This document shows, in pieces, positions 36,579 through 47,679 of a stretch of DNA of 64,000 bases. Source of the stretch: Streptococcus parasanguinis (GTDB lineage Bacteria; Bacillota; Bacilli; Lactobacillales; Streptococcaceae); the NCBI RefSeq assembly GCF_032163505.1, contig NZ_CP134147.1:86001-150000 (forward strand). The letters are read 5' to 3'. The translations under genes and the position numbers were made by a program. Under the pieces are notes generated by a model. That model worked only from the letters and a program-made list of their open reading frames with translations, did not search any database and was not told the DNA's origin. Numbering within the stretch: position 1 is the first letter of the stretch; the number at the start of each line of letters is the position of its first letter.

Positions 36579-38042
36579 ATGATAAGCCTTGAAGAGATTG
36601 ATCAAGTCATCCAGTCAGGTCCTTTTGAACCCACCTGGGACTCTCTTAGCCATCAAGTCTGTCCGGATTGGTATCGGGATGCCAAATTTGGAATGTTTAT
36701 CCACTGGGGTGTCTACAGTGTACCTGCCTTTGGTTCAGAATGGTATTCGCGAAATATGTATATACAAGGGAATCCTTGTTATGACTATCATCGAGAGCAT
36801 TTTGGAGACCAGGCCGGCTTTGGCTACAAGGATCTCATTCCTCTTTTTACAGCCGATCGCTTTGATCCGGCATCTTGGCTAGATCTCTTTCAAAAAGCGG
36901 GAGCCCAGTATCTTTTTCCAGTTGCGGAGCACCACGATGGTTTTCAGATGTATGCCTCTACTCTCTCGCCTTATAATAGCTTAGAAATGGGGCCGAGACG
37001 AGATGTCTTAGGAGAGCTGAGGGAGGAAGCAGAAAAACGTGGTCTGCACTTTTGTACGTCTTCTCACCGGGCAGAACACCAGTTTTTCTTTTCACATGGC
37101 AAGGAATTCACTAGTGACATTCCGCAAGAAGTCCCAAGAGACAGCCTTTATTGGCCAGCGGAGCCAGAGCCCAAGGATCATTTTGATCTGACTTCTAAGC
37201 CTTATCCAAGTAAAGAATTCTTGGAAGATTGGCTGTTGCGAACCTGTGAACTGGTGCGGGACTACCAACCAGAGCTCCTATATTTTGACTGGTGGATCCA
37301 GCATGAGAGTTTCCGTCCCTACTTGATGCGCTTTTTGGCTTATTATTACAATCTAGCAGCACAAGAGGATCGCAAGGTGGCTGTTTGTTACAAACAGGAC
37401 GCCCTCCCTTTCGGTTCAGGAATCGTTGAGATGGAGCGGGGAGGATACGGAGAGACGCAAGCCTTTCCGTGGCAAATGGATACCGCGATCGCCCGTAATT
37501 CTTGGTGTTATACCCAGGATCTAGCCTACAAGACCAGTAAGGAATTGCTACAAAATTTAGTTGATGTTGTGGCCAAAAATGGCAATCTTCTGCTCAATAT
37601 TGGACCCAAAGCAGATGGCACGATCCCTGAGCAAGACCAAGACATCCTCACAGAGATCGGGGACTGGCTGGCGGTAAATGGAGAAGCCATTTATCAGAGT
37701 CGGCCTTGGCGGGTGTCATCAGACGGACCGACCGAGGCCCAGGAAGGTTCCTTTTCAGACGGGCAAGCGCCACTCTATACCAACCAAGATTTCCGCTATA
37801 CCATGCGTGATGGCTTTCTTTATGCCATCCAGCTGGAACCAAGTGGAAGGGCAGAAGAGCTGACCTTGCCATCTCTCGCCTATGATCTCAAGCAACCGAG
37901 AATTCTTCATGCGCGCATTCAAAAGCTAGAGCTCCTTGGAGAAAGCCAGCCCCTTTCTTGGAGCCAAGATGAGACAGGGCTTCATCTTCAGTTACCAGCT
38001 TGCAGCAAAAAACAACCGCGTGTTTTACGCCTCAGCTTTTAG
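36579..38042 (+). CDS. GH29 family alpha-L-fucosidase
   Basis: A 487-residue glycoside hydrolase. WYRDAKFGMFIHWGVYSVPA, SEWYSRNMY, AEHHDGFQMYAS and LLYFDWWIQHESF (probable nucleophile Asp) are GH29 hallmarks, and GNLLLNIGPKADGTIPEQD closes the barrel. There is no signal peptide, so it works in the cytoplasm on imported fucosides, perhaps from host glycans. GAGGAG precedes the ATG at 36579; the longer upstream reading has no ribosome site. No sugar transporter is adjacent. Confidence 0.93.
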   Translation: MISLEEIDQVIQSGPFEPTWDSLSHQVCPDWYRDAKFGMFIHWGVYSVPAFGSEWYSRNMYIQGNPCYDYHREHFGDQAGFGYKDLIPLFTADRFDPASWLDLFQKAGAQYLFPVAEHHDGFQMYASTLSPYNSLEMGPRRDVLGELREEAEKRGLHFCTSSHRAEHQFFFSHGKEFTSDIPQEVPRDSLYWPAEPEPKDHFDLTSKPYPSKEFLEDWLLRTCELVRDYQPELLYFDWWIQHESFRPYLMRFLAYYYNLAAQEDRKVAVCYKQDALPFGSGIVEMERGGYGETQAFPWQMDTAIARNSWCYTQDLAYKTSKELLQNLVDVVAKNGNLLLNIGPKADGTIPEQDQDILTEIGDWLAVNGEAIYQSRPWRVSSDGPTEAQEGSFSDGQAPLYTNQDFRYTMRDGFLYAIQLEPSGRAEELTLPSLAYDLKQPRILHARIQKLELLGESQPLSWSQDETGLHLQLPACSKKQPRVLRLSF

Positions 38043-38123
38043 TTTTCTTGAAGCTTTCTATAAGGAATCGTTTAGGTTTCTCTTGTATACTGTACTCATC
38101 CAATAAGAAATGAGGTACAGAAA

Positions 38124-38195
38124 ATGAAAATCTCAGTTAATTATCCAAAACGCTTTAAGAAATTGCCACAACAAGGTTCTTGTTACGGCGAATAA
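38124..38195 (+). CDS. 23-codon ORF with its own promoter-like site, ribosome site and terminator
   Basis: Not recognised. The peptide is cationic, starting MKISVNYPKRFKKLPQQG and ending SCYGE, with one cysteine and no hydrophobic stretch. GAGG is 8 bases before the ATG, a possible -10 (TATACT) is near 38088, and a strong terminator is at 38236-38260. It could be a secreted or regulatory peptide, or the transcript may work as a small RNA. Confidence 0.4.
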   Translation: MKISVNYPKRFKKLPQQGSCYGE

Positions 38196-38235
38196 ACACT
38201 TCTCTTCATTTTTCATAAGAAACTCCTAAAGAAGG

Positions 38236-38260
38236 CTCTACCCGAAAGGGTAGAGTTTTT
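38236..38260 (+). terminator. Terminator upstream of polA
   Basis: CTCTACCC-GAAA-GGGTAGAG perfect stem with a stable tetraloop and five T. It isolates polA from upstream transcription. Confidence 0.93.
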
Positions 38261-38284
38261 ATGTACCAGAGACCTTGTGATTCG

Positions 38285-38293
38285 TGGTATAAT
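38285..38293 (+). promoter_or_regulatory. Extended -10 promoter of polA, leaderless start
   Basis: TGGTATAAT ends 6 bases before the polA ATG, so transcription should begin at or next to the A of the start codon. No ribosome site exists between them. Confidence 0.75.
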
Positions 38294-38299
38294 AGGCCT

Positions 38300-40945
38300 A
38301 TGGAAAAAAAGAATAAATTACTACTCATCGACGGGTCTTCCGTCGCTTTTCGTGCCTTTTTCGCACTCTATAATCAAATTGATCGCTTCAAAAATGCCAA
38401 TGGTTTGCATACCAATGCGGTTTATGGCTTTAACCTCATGTTGAGCCATCTCTTGGAGCGCATCCAACCGACCCATGTCCTCGTTGCTTTTGATGCAGGA
38501 AAGACGACCTTTCGGACGGAGATGTATGCCGACTACAAAGGGGGCCGTGCAAAAACTCCAGATGAGTTCCGTGAGCAGTTTCCTTTCATTCGTGAGCAAT
38601 TAGATCATTTGGGAATCCGCCATTATGAGCTGGCCCAGTATGAAGCGGATGATATTATTGGAACGCTAGATAAGATGGCAGAAACTACCTCGGTGCCATT
38701 TGATGTGACCATTGTCTCTGGGGACAAGGATTTGATCCAGCTGACAGATGACAATACGGTAGTTGAAATCTCTAAAAAAGGGGTAGCGGAGTTTGAGGAA
38801 TTCACTCCAGCCTATCTGAAAGAAAAGATGGGGCTGACACCAGAGCAATTTATCGACCTCAAGGCCTTGATGGGAGATAAGTCGGATAATATCCCAGGTG
38901 TCACCAAAATCGGAGAAAAGACCGGGATCAAACTACTCCTAGAGTACGGGTCTCTCGATGGTATTTACGAGCATATCGACGAGATGAAGGCTTCTAAGAT
39001 GAAGGAAAACCTCATCAACGACAAGGAGCAGGCCTACCTATCCAAGACTCTTGCGACCATCGAGACCGATGCACCTATTGAAATTGGCCTGGACGATATC
39101 ACCTATACGGGCCCTCATCTAGAAAATCTCGCCAAGTTTTATGAGGAGATGGGCTTCAAGCAACTCCGTCAGGCCTTGGATCTCAGTGGAGAAGAAGCGG
39201 CTCCTGTAGCTATTGACTATACAGAAGTCGAGCAAGTCACTTCAGATATGCTCACGGAAGATAGTTTCTTCCATTTTGAGATTTTTGGGGACAATTACCA
39301 TACGGAACCCATCATCGGTTTCGCATGGGGGACCAAAGGTCAGCTCTACGCGAGTACAGATACTGGTCTTTTACAAACACCGATTTTCAAAGAATTTCTC
39401 GAAAAAACGCCCCTCAAGGTCTATGACTTCAAACGGGCCAAGGTCTTGCTCAGCCACTTGGGCATTCCCCTTCAAAATCCCGCGTTTGACAGTCGATTGG
39501 CTAAGTATCTCTTGTCGACCGTAGAGGACAATGAAATTTCAACCATTGCGAGTCTCTATAGTCAGATTGCGCTGCCGCTGGACGAAGTCGTTTATGGCAA
39601 GGGAGCCAAAAAAGCTATCCCAGAAAAGGCGGTCCTATTAGAACATTTGGCACGGAAAGTCGCTGTTCTACTGGATACCGAAGAGCCCATGGTGGAACAG
39701 TTGCAAGCCCATGACCAGCTGGATTTGCTCTATGATATGGAGCAACCACTAGCAGCTGTTTTGGCCAAGATGGAAATCGCGGGGATCAAGGTAGAGCGCC
39801 AGACCCTAGAAGACATGCAGGTGGAAAACGAAGTGGTTTTGGAGCGCTTGACCCAAGAAATCTACGAGCTTGCAGGAGAAGAGTTCAACATCAATTCTCC
39901 AAAACAATTGGGCGTCATCCTCTTTGAAAAATTGGAACTCCCTCTTGAATATACTAAGAAAACCAAAACCGGCTATTCAACAGCCGTTGATGTCTTGGAA
40001 CGCCTGGCTCCTATCGCACCGATCGTGTCTAAGATTCTTGAATACCGCCAAATTGCTAAGATCCAGTCGACCTATGTCATCGGTCTTCAAGATTGGATTT
40101 TGGAAGATGGGAAGATCCATACCCGCTATGTACAGGATTTGACGCAGACAGGACGCTTGTCCAGCGTGGATCCCAACTTGCAAAACATTCCTGTCCGTTT
40201 GGGACAAGGTCGTCTTATTCGCAAGGCCTTTGTCCCAGAAGAGAAAAACAGTGTCTTGTTGAGTTCGGACTATTCACAAATAGAATTGCGTGTCTTGGCC
40301 CATATTTCGGGAGATGAGCATTTGATTGACGCCTTTAAACATGGGGCAGATATCCATACATCGACTGCTATGCGAGTTTTCAATATTGAAAAACCAGAAG
40401 ATGTGACGCCGAACGACCGTCGCAATGCAAAAGCAGTAAACTTCGGTGTGGTTTATGGAATTTCCGACTTTGGACTGTCTAATAACCTAGGGATCAGTCG
40501 AAAAGAAGCCAAGGCCTACATTGAGACCTACTTCGAACGCTACCCTGGCATCAAGGACTATATGGAGAGAGTGGTACGGGAAGCGCGTGATAAAGGCTAT
40601 GTGGAGACCCTCTTCAAGCGTCGTCGGGAGATTCCAGATATCAATTCTCGCAACTTCAATGTTCGAGGCTTTGCGGAGCGGACGGCTATCAACTCACCAA
40701 TCCAAGGATCTGCAGCAGATATCTTGAAAATTGCCATGATCCACTTGGACCAAGCGCTAGAAGCAGGAGCATACAAGACCAAGATGCTTCTTCAGGTGCA
40801 CGATGAAATCGTTCTGCAAGTACCAAGTGATGAACTGGCAGCGATCAAAGAACTCGTCAAAGAGACCATGGAATCCGCTATTGAACTTGCAGTACCACTG
40901 GAAGCTGATGAGAACGAAGGCAAAACATGGTATGAAGCCAAATAA
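38300..40945 (+). CDS. polA: DNA polymerase I
   Basis: An 881-residue repair and Okazaki-maturation polymerase. Residues 1-290 form the 5' nuclease (LLIDGSSVAFRAFFA, ALMGDKSDNIPGVTKIGEKT). The middle domain has FHFEIFGDN where active enzymes have a DxE metal site, so 3'-5' proofreading is probably lost, as known for pneumococcal PolA. The polymerase has motif A LLSSDYSQIELRVLAH, motif B DRRNAKAVNFGVVYGIS and motif C LLQVHDEIVLQV. MEKKNKLLLIDGSS is the natural start. Confidence 0.97.
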   Translation: MEKKNKLLLIDGSSVAFRAFFALYNQIDRFKNANGLHTNAVYGFNLMLSHLLERIQPTHVLVAFDAGKTTFRTEMYADYKGGRAKTPDEFREQFPFIREQLDHLGIRHYELAQYEADDIIGTLDKMAETTSVPFDVTIVSGDKDLIQLTDDNTVVEISKKGVAEFEEFTPAYLKEKMGLTPEQFIDLKALMGDKSDNIPGVTKIGEKTGIKLLLEYGSLDGIYEHIDEMKASKMKENLINDKEQAYLSKTLATIETDAPIEIGLDDITYTGPHLENLAKFYEEMGFKQLRQALDLSGEEAAPVAIDYTEVEQVTSDMLTEDSFFHFEIFGDNYHTEPIIGFAWGTKGQLYASTDTGLLQTPIFKEFLEKTPLKVYDFKRAKVLLSHLGIPLQNPAFDSRLAKYLLSTVEDNEISTIASLYSQIALPLDEVVYGKGAKKAIPEKAVLLEHLARKVAVLLDTEEPMVEQLQAHDQLDLLYDMEQPLAAVLAKMEIAGIKVERQTLEDMQVENEVVLERLTQEIYELAGEEFNINSPKQLGVILFEKLELPLEYTKKTKTGYSTAVDVLERLAPIAPIVSKILEYRQIAKIQSTYVIGLQDWILEDGKIHTRYVQDLTQTGRLSSVDPNLQNIPVRLGQGRLIRKAFVPEEKNSVLLSSDYSQIELRVLAHISGDEHLIDAFKHGADIHTSTAMRVFNIEKPEDVTPNDRRNAKAVNFGVVYGISDFGLSNNLGISRKEAKAYIETYFERYPGIKDYMERVVREARDKGYVETLFKRRREIPDINSRNFNVRGFAERTAINSPIQGSAADILKIAMIHLDQALEAGAYKTKMLLQVHDEIVLQVPSDELAAIKELVKETMESAIELAVPLEADENEGKTWYEAK

Positions 40946-41016
40946 AATGGAAGTCGTACAAGTACGTCCAGTACCATATAAATTCTTAAGACAAGAAACA
41001 CAAAAAGGAGATTCTT

Positions 41017-41469
41017 ATGGCTTATTCATTTCGCAATCCCAGTGATGGCATTATCAAACATTACCTAGAAACCAGCAAGATCATCGCTGTAGTTGGATTA
41101 TCTGACCGTGAAGATACGACCAGTCATCGTGTCAGCAAGGAGATGCAAGAGCGGGGCTATCGGATTATTCCTGTCAACCCTCGTGCAGCTGGTGGCCAGA
41201 TTCTTGGAGAAACGGTGTACGCTAGCTTGCAGGAGATTCCTTTCCCAGTAGATATCGTCGATGTATACCGTCGCAGTGAGTTTTTACCAGATGTGGCACG
41301 TGATTTTATTGAGACGGATGCGAAAATTTTCTGGGCACAATTGGAACTGGAAAATCAAGAAGCAGAAGAAATCCTTCGTGGAGCTGGACGAGAAGATATC
41401 GTCATGAACCGCTGTATCAAACGAGAACACACCCGACTGATCTTAGGAGACTCCCTATACGGTTTATAA
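41017..41469 (+). CDS. CoA-binding domain protein (YccU-like)
   Basis: A 150-residue Rossmann-fold protein: KIIAVVGLSDREDTTSHRVS, YRIIPVNP, VDIVDVYRRSEFLPDVARDF and the conserved MNRCIKREHTRL. Such proteins bind CoA as in succinyl-CoA ligase alpha, but the physiological role is not established. AAGGAG precedes the ATG, 71 bases after polA, so it probably shares its transcript. Confidence 0.9.
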   Translation: MAYSFRNPSDGIIKHYLETSKIIAVVGLSDREDTTSHRVSKEMQERGYRIIPVNPRAAGGQILGETVYASLQEIPFPVDIVDVYRRSEFLPDVARDFIETDAKIFWAQLELENQEAEEILRGAGREDIVMNRCIKREHTRLILGDSLYGL

Positions 41470-41490
41470 ATGATAAACAATTGACATAGA

Positions 41491-41518
41491 AGAAAACCCC
41501 AGCTTGCTGGGGTTTTCT
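41491..41518 (+). terminator. Bidirectional terminator between convergent genes
   Basis: AGAAAACCCCAGC-TT-GCTGGGGTTTTCT is a perfect 13-bp palindrome with A and T flanks serving both the CoA-binding gene and the DUF975 gene. Confidence 0.92.
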
Positions 41519-41526
41519 TCTTACTC

Positions 41527-42396
41527 TTATTCAGTTTCATGGCTTGGATGGCCTGTAAAATGGCGCGGCCCTTGTTTGATCTGCTTGATTTGATCATAAA
41601 ATGCAATTTGGCAGTTAATAAAGTAAGGCATGGTATAAAAGCCGATGACATCGCGCGTGAAGTAATTCAAGAAGTACCAACCAATCAAGGTTAGATCGAG
41701 CACCAAGCGATTGCTGCGGAACCCTTTCATAGTTTCACGACTTTGGCGAAGGACTCCAAAGGCTCCCTTGTAGTCGCCGTCTCGTAATTGCTCGTAGAGG
41801 ATCAATTCGACCAAGCTGAGACTGTAGTATTGTGGCAGGTAAAAGAGGAGGCCGATCAGGCCAAGTACGACGCCAGCAGTCATCAGAGGCATTTGTTGCA
41901 TGAGAGATTGAAATTCAGGACTGGAAGCACTCAGAGTGCTAGGGTTGCTCACCTTATCGTAGATCGCCAAAAATCGAATGCTGGCGTAGGTGCTGATGAG
42001 GCTCCCCGCATAGAGGATGAGTCCCCATAAAAAGAGAACGGCTTGCTTCAAGATCAAGGTAGCAAATACAGAGGTAAAGCGATCTTGTTTAAAAATATCT
42101 AACACGCGTGTTCGGTGTTCAATCTTGGGATTAATCGTATCTAAATAGCTAAAAGTCGCACCGACCACTAAAATGGAGATGACAAAGGAGACGACGGAAG
42201 GAAAGAGCTGTCGCTGGATCATGTAGATACTTGCTTGCTGCAAGGTCATATCCGGTAGTAGATCGACTAGATCTTGCCCACTTAAGAGGAAATTAGCAAG
42301 AATGGTCAACAGGACCGGAAGAGCAAAAAGGATAGCTAAGCCCGGTTGCTGGACTTGCATGGTACGTGCCCGGAGGCGAATCAATTTAAGGTTCAT
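41527..42396 (-). CDS. DUF975 family membrane protein
   Basis: A 289-residue protein with about six membrane helices. The start MNLKLIRLRARTMQVQQPGL and the segments QYYSLSLVELILYEQLRDGD and LDLTLIGWYFLNYFTRDVIG are typical of DUF975. Function unknown. AAGAGAG lies 8 bases before the ATG at 42396, which is favoured over longer upstream readings. Divergent from tgt; a TATAAT for it lies at 42427-42432 on the minus strand. Confidence 0.88.
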   Translation of the reverse strand: MNLKLIRLRARTMQVQQPGLAILFALPVLLTILANFLLSGQDLVDLLPDMTLQQASIYMIQRQLFPSVVSFVISILVVGATFSYLDTINPKIEHRTRVLDIFKQDRFTSVFATLILKQAVLFLWGLILYAGSLISTYASIRFLAIYDKVSNPSTLSASSPEFQSLMQQMPLMTAGVVLGLIGLLFYLPQYYSLSLVELILYEQLRDGDYKGAFGVLRQSRETMKGFRSNRLVLDLTLIGWYFLNYFTRDVIGFYTMPYFINCQIAFYDQIKQIKQGPRHFTGHPSHETE

Positions 42397-42443
42397 AGAT
42401 GACACTCTCTTCATAGTAGTACTTTTTATTATAACATAAGTCC

Positions 42444-43689
<1,246 letters not shown>

Positions 43690-43751
43690 AAATAGATAAA
43701 TAGGAAGAAAAAAGACTACAGCCATCTGAGAATAATAGGAATAACTGCTAG

Positions 43752-43867
43752 ACGCAGTGGTTGATTGGTATCTTTGTTCGCTTGTTAAGCTCCAAAGATA
43801 ACCTAATCAACTGTGCGGGGGCGAGACGACGAACAAATTGGATATAAATTTGTTCTGTCTCGCTCCC
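43752..43867 (+). repeat. Structured dispersed repeat, copy 3
   Basis: Same blocks as copy 1 (ACGCAGTGGTTGATTGG, TCAACTGTGCGG, GCGAGACGACGAA, CTGTCTCGCTCCC). The second stem is GGGCGAGAC..GAACAAATT with AAATTTGTTC..GTCTCGCTCCC: relative to copy 1, T-to-C and A-to-G changes keep the pairing. TTTTT follows, so it could terminate tgt transcription. Confidence 0.87.
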
Positions 43868-43956
43868 TTTTTCCTATATAATAGCAACTTTTTTACCACT
43901 CTATTTCTTTCGAAAACACTTTCATCAAAAAAACGAAAAAAATCTTCTCAAATCCC

Positions 43957-44121
43957 TTGCATTGGGCCTTTGTTTGTGTTAAACTACTATGGTGCTGTGA
44001 AAAACAGCTATTAGCTTTGATGCAAGAGGTTGCGACACGCTCGGTTGCATTGCCACGCAACGCGCGTCGGTTTTCTTGTGGAGCTAGCCTATTATCTTAA
44101 ATAGACGAAAAGGAGAAAAAG
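43957..44121 (+). promoter_or_regulatory. S10 operon promoter and structured leader
   Basis: TTGCAT (43957-43962), 17 bases, TAAACT (43980-43985) with TG in front. The ~130-base leader folds into a long hairpin: CAAGA/TCTTG at the base, GACACGC/GCGCGTC and GTTGC/GCAAC (44023-44078). Such a leader is a natural site for autogenous control by a ribosomal protein encoded downstream, but the ligand is not shown. Confidence 0.8.
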
Positions 44122-44430
44122 ATGGCAAACAAAAAAATCCGCATCCGTTTGAAAGCGTACGAACACCGTACACTTGACACAGCGGCTGCAAAAATCGTAG
44201 AATCAGCTACTCGTACAGGTGCACAAGTTGCGGGTCCAATCCCACTTCCAACTGAGCGTAGCCTCTACACAATCATTCGTGCGACTCACAAATACAAAGA
44301 TTCTCGCGAACAATTCGAAATGCGTACACACAAACGTTTGATCGATATCATCAACCCAACTCAAAAAACAGTTGACGCTTTGATGAAATTGGATCTTCCA
44401 AGTGGTGTAAACGTAGAAATCAAACTTTAA
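44122..44430 (+). CDS. rpsJ: Ribosomal protein S10
   Basis: A 102-residue 30S protein that also serves as NusE in antitermination. [20 protein letters not shown] at the start and the loop [20 protein letters not shown] are diagnostic. AAGGAG precedes the ATG. First gene of the superoperon that runs to rplQ; a small GAGC/GCTC hairpin lies before rplC. Confidence 0.98.
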   Translation: MANKKIRIRLKAYEHRTLDTAAAKIVESATRTGAQVAGPIPLPTERSLYTIIRATHKYKDSREQFEMRTHKRLIDIINPTQKTVDALMKLDLPSGVNVEIKL

Positions 44431-44511
44431 TCTAAAGCTTGATCCAGAGCATAAAAAACGCTCGTTAAAAACTTTTTGAATAAAAAACTATAGAAAAGGA
44501 ACTATTTTCTC

Positions 44512-45138
44512 ATGACAAAAGGAATCTTAGGGAAAAAAGTGGGAATGACTCAAATCTTCACTGAAGCTGGCGAATTGATCCCTGTAACAGTTATCGAAGC
44601 AACTCCAAACGTTGTTCTTCAAGTTAAAACTGTTGAAACAGATGGTTACAACGCTATCCAAGTTGGTTTCGATGACAAACGCGAAGTATTGAGCAACAAA
44701 CCTGCTAAAGGACATGTAGCAAAAGCTAACACGGCTCCTAAGCGCTTCATTCGTGAATTCAAAAACGTTGAAGGCTTGGAAGTTGGTGATGAAATCACAG
44801 TTGACACTTTCGAAGCTGGAGACATTGTTGATGTAACTGGTACTTCTAAAGGTAAAGGTTTCCAAGGTGTTATCAAACGCCACGGACAATCACGTGGACC
44901 AATGGCTCACGGTTCTCGTTACCACCGTCGTCCAGGTTCTATGGGACCTGTTGCACCTAACCGCGTATTCAAAGGTAAAAACCTTGCAGGACGCATGGGT
45001 GGCGATCGTGTAACGATTCAAAACCTTGAAGTTGTACAAGTTGTTCCAGAAAAGAACGTTATCCTTATCAAAGGTAACGTACCAGGTGCTAAGAAATCTC
45101 TTATCACTATCAAGTCAGCAGTTAAAGCTGGTAAATAA
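44512..45138 (+). CDS. rplC: Ribosomal protein L3
   Basis: A 208-residue early-assembly 50S protein whose loop reaches the peptidyl-transferase centre. [20 protein letters not shown] opens it; [20 protein letters not shown] residues ([26 protein letters not shown]) form the central extension. AAAGGA lies before the ATG. Confidence 0.98.
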   Translation: MTKGILGKKVGMTQIFTEAGELIPVTVIEATPNVVLQVKTVETDGYNAIQVGFDDKREVLSNKPAKGHVAKANTAPKRFIREFKNVEGLEVGDEITVDTFEAGDIVDVTGTSKGKGFQGVIKRHGQSRGPMAHGSRYHRRPGSMGPVAPNRVFKGKNLAGRMGGDRVTIQNLEVVQVVPEKNVILIKGNVPGAKKSLITIKSAVKAGK

Positions 45139-45162
45139 TAAGGAAAGGGGAATACAGTCAAA

Positions 45163-45786
45163 ATGGCAAATGTAACATTATTCGACCAAACTGGTAAACA
45201 AGCGGGCGAAGTTGTTCTTAACGATGCGATCTTTGGTATCGAACCAAACCAAGCAGTTGTATTTGATGTGATCATCAGCCAACGTGCTAGCCTTCGTCAA
45301 GGAACTCACGCAGTTAAAAACCGTTCAGCCGTTTCAGGTGGCGGACGCAAACCATGGCGTCAAAAAGGAACTGGACGTGCTCGTCAAGGTTCTATCCGCT
45401 CTCCACAATGGCGTGGTGGTGGAATCGTCTTCGGACCAACTCCACGTAGCTATGCGTACAAACTTCCTCAAAAAGTTCGTCGCCTTGCACTTAAATCTGT
45501 TTACTCAGAAAAAGTTGCTGAAAACAAATTTGTAGCCGTTGATTCTCTTGAATTTACAGCTCCAAAAACTGCTGAATTTGCAAAAGTTCTTGCAGCTTTG
45601 AGCATCGATTCTAAAGTCCTTGTTATTCTTGAAGAAGGAAATGAATTCGCAGCTCTTTCAGCTCGTAACCTTCCAAACGTGAAAGTTGCGACTGCTACAA
45701 CTGCAAGTGTTCTTGACATCGCAAATAGTGACAAACTTCTTGTTACTCAAGCAGCTATCTCTAAAATCGAGGAGGTTCTTGCATAA
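45163..45786 (+). CDS. rplD: Ribosomal protein L4
   Basis: A 207-residue 50S protein. The long loop [19 protein letters not shown] that lines the exit tunnel near the macrolide site is intact. In many bacteria L4 also represses its own operon through the S10 leader. The stop and the rplW start share bases (TAATG). Confidence 0.98.
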   Translation: MANVTLFDQTGKQAGEVVLNDAIFGIEPNQAVVFDVIISQRASLRQGTHAVKNRSAVSGGGRKPWRQKGTGRARQGSIRSPQWRGGGIVFGPTPRSYAYKLPQKVRRLALKSVYSEKVAENKFVAVDSLEFTAPKTAEFAKVLAALSIDSKVLVILEEGNEFAALSARNLPNVKVATATTASVLDIANSDKLLVTQAAISKIEEVLA

Positions 45787-46082
45787 TGAATTTGTATGAT
45801 GTTATCAAAAAACCTGTTATCACTGAAAAGTCAATGGCTCAACTTGAAGCAGGCAAATATGTATTCGAAGTTGACACTCGCGCTCACAAACTTTTGATCA
45901 AACAAGCTGTTGAAGCTGCGTTTGAAGGTGTAAAAGTTGCGAATGTGAACACTGTAAACGTAAAACCTAAAGCAAAACGCGTTGGACGTTACACTGGTTT
46001 TACTTCAAAAACTAAAAAAGCTATCATCACGCTTGCAGCTGATTCTAAAGCAATCGAGTTGTTTGCTACTGAAGCTGAATAA
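45786..46082 (+). CDS. rplW: Ribosomal protein L23
   Basis: A 98-residue 50S protein at the tunnel exit that docks trigger factor and [23 protein letters not shown] and the [16 protein letters not shown] loop are typical. Starts within the rplD stop after GGAGG, so translation is coupled. Confidence 0.98.
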   Translation: MNLYDVIKKPVITEKSMAQLEAGKYVFEVDTRAHKLLIKQAVEAAFEGVKVANVNTVNVKPKAKRVGRYTGFTSKTKKAIITLAADSKAIELFATEAE

Positions 46083-46099
46083 TCTAAGGAGGAAATATC

Positions 46100-46933
46100 G
46101 TGGGAATTCGTGTTTATAAACCAACAACAAACGGTCGCCGTAATATGACTTCTTTGGATTTCGCTGAAATCACAACAAACACACCTGAGAAAACTTTGCT
46201 TGTTTCTCTTAAAAACAAAGCAGGTCGTAACAACAACGGTCGTATCACTGTTCGTCACCAAGGTGGTGGACACAAACGTCATTACCGTTTGATCGATTTC
46301 AAACGTAACAAAGATGGAGTTGAAGCAGTCGTTAAAACGATCGAATACGATCCAAACCGCTCAGCTAACATCGCGCTTGTACACTACACTGACGGTGTGA
46401 AAGCTTACATCATTGCCCCTAAAGGTCTTGAAGTAGGTCAACGCATCGTATCAGGACCAGAAGCAGATATCAAAGTCGGAAATGCTCTTCCACTTGCTAA
46501 CATCCCGGTTGGTACTTTGATCCACAACATCGAATTGAAACCTGGTAAAGGTGGAGAATTGGTACGTGCTGCTGGAGCTTCTGCTCAAGTATTGGGTTCT
46601 GAAGGTAAATATGTACTTGTTCGTCTTCAATCAGGCGAAGTTCGTATGATTCTTGGAACTTGCCGTGCTACAGTTGGTGTTGTCGGAAATGAACAACATG
46701 GACTTGTTAACCTTGGTAAAGCGGGACGTAACCGCTGGAAAGGTGTTCGCCCTACAGTTCGCGGTTCTGTAATGAACCCGAATGATCACCCACACGGTGG
46801 TGGTGAAGGTAAAGCACCAGTTGGACGTAAAGCGCCATCTACTCCTTGGGGTAAACCTGCGCTTGGTCTTAAAACTCGTAACAAGAAAGCGAAATCTGAC
46901 AAACTTATCGTTCGTCGTCGCAACCAAAAATAA
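46100..46933 (+). CDS. rplB: Ribosomal protein L2
   Basis: A 277-residue protein near the peptidyl-transferase centre. [19 protein letters not shown] and [19 protein letters not shown], with the critical His region, are intact. The start is GTG 46100 after AAGGAGG. Between 46934 and 47029 the CGCTGC/GCAGCG hairpin separates it from rpsS. Confidence 0.98.
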   Translation: MGIRVYKPTTNGRRNMTSLDFAEITTNTPEKTLLVSLKNKAGRNNNGRITVRHQGGGHKRHYRLIDFKRNKDGVEAVVKTIEYDPNRSANIALVHYTDGVKAYIIAPKGLEVGQRIVSGPEADIKVGNALPLANIPVGTLIHNIELKPGKGGELVRAAGASAQVLGSEGKYVLVRLQSGEVRMILGTCRATVGVVGNEQHGLVNLGKAGRNRWKGVRPTVRGSVMNPNDHPHGGGEGKAPVGRKAPSTPWGKPALGLKTRNKKAKSDKLIVRRRNQK

Positions 46934-47029
46934 TCATAAGCAACTAGCTTACACTTTCCGCCAGCTCGGTAGCGCTGCATAGCAGCGCAAGCCGCTGTGG
47001 TACTAAATTTTAAAGGAGAAAATTACAAA

Positions 47030-47311
47030 ATGGGACGTAGTCTTAAAAAAGGACCTTTCGTCGATGAGCATTTGATGAAAAAAGTTGAAGCTCAAGCAAA
47101 CGACGAAAAGAAAAAAGTAATTAAAACTTGGTCACGTCGTTCAACGATCTTCCCAAGTTTCATCGGATACACTATCGCAGTTTATGATGGACGTAAACAT
47201 GTACCTGTTTACATCCAAGAAGACATGGTAGGTCACAAGCTTGGTGAATTTGCACCAACTCGTACTTACAAAGGTCACGCGGCAGACGACAAGAAGACAC
47301 GTAGAAAATAA
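47030..47311 (+). CDS. rpsS: Ribosomal protein S19
   Basis: A 93-residue protein of the 30S head. [20 protein letters not shown] is the classic start, so the longer frame from 46997 is not used; AAAGGAG precedes ATG 47030. [19 protein letters not shown] and the [12 protein letters not shown] tail are present. Confidence 0.98.
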
Positions 47312-47322
47312 GGAGAACATAA

Positions 47323-47667
47323 ATGGCAGAAATTACTTCAGCTAAAGCAATGGCTCGTACAGTGCGTGTTTCACCTCGTAAATCACGTCTTGTTCTTGAC
47401 AACATCCGTGGTAAAAGCGTAGCCGATGCCATCGCTATTTTGACATTCACACCAAACAAAGCTGCAGGGATCATCCTTAAAGTGTTGAACTCAGCAGTAG
47501 CAAACGCTGAAAACAACTTTGGTTTGGAAAAAGCTAACTTGGTAGTATCTGAAGCATTCGCAAACGAAGGACCAACAATGAAACGTTTCCGTCCACGTGC
47601 GAAAGGTTCAGCTTCACCAATCAACAAACGTACAGCTCACATCACAGTAGCTGTTGCAGAAAAATAA
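47323..47667 (+). CDS. rplV: Ribosomal protein L22
   Basis: A 114-residue 50S protein whose hairpin ([20 protein letters not shown]) lines the exit tunnel opposite L4, a macrolide-resistance site; no insertion or deletion is seen there. [16 protein letters not shown] is near the start. AAGGAG before the ATG. Confidence 0.98.
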   Translation: MAEITSAKAMARTVRVSPRKSRLVLDNIRGKSVADAIAILTFTPNKAAGIILKVLNSAVANAENNFGLEKANLVVSEAFANEGPTMKRFRPRAKGSASPINKRTAHITVAVAEK

Positions 47668-47679
47668 GGAGGTAAACTC

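Noticed and set aside
40947..41045. Short ORF between polA and the CoA-binding gene (MEVVQVRPVPYK...)
   Set aside because: It reads through the ribosome site and first codons of the next gene; no ribosome site of its own is seen.
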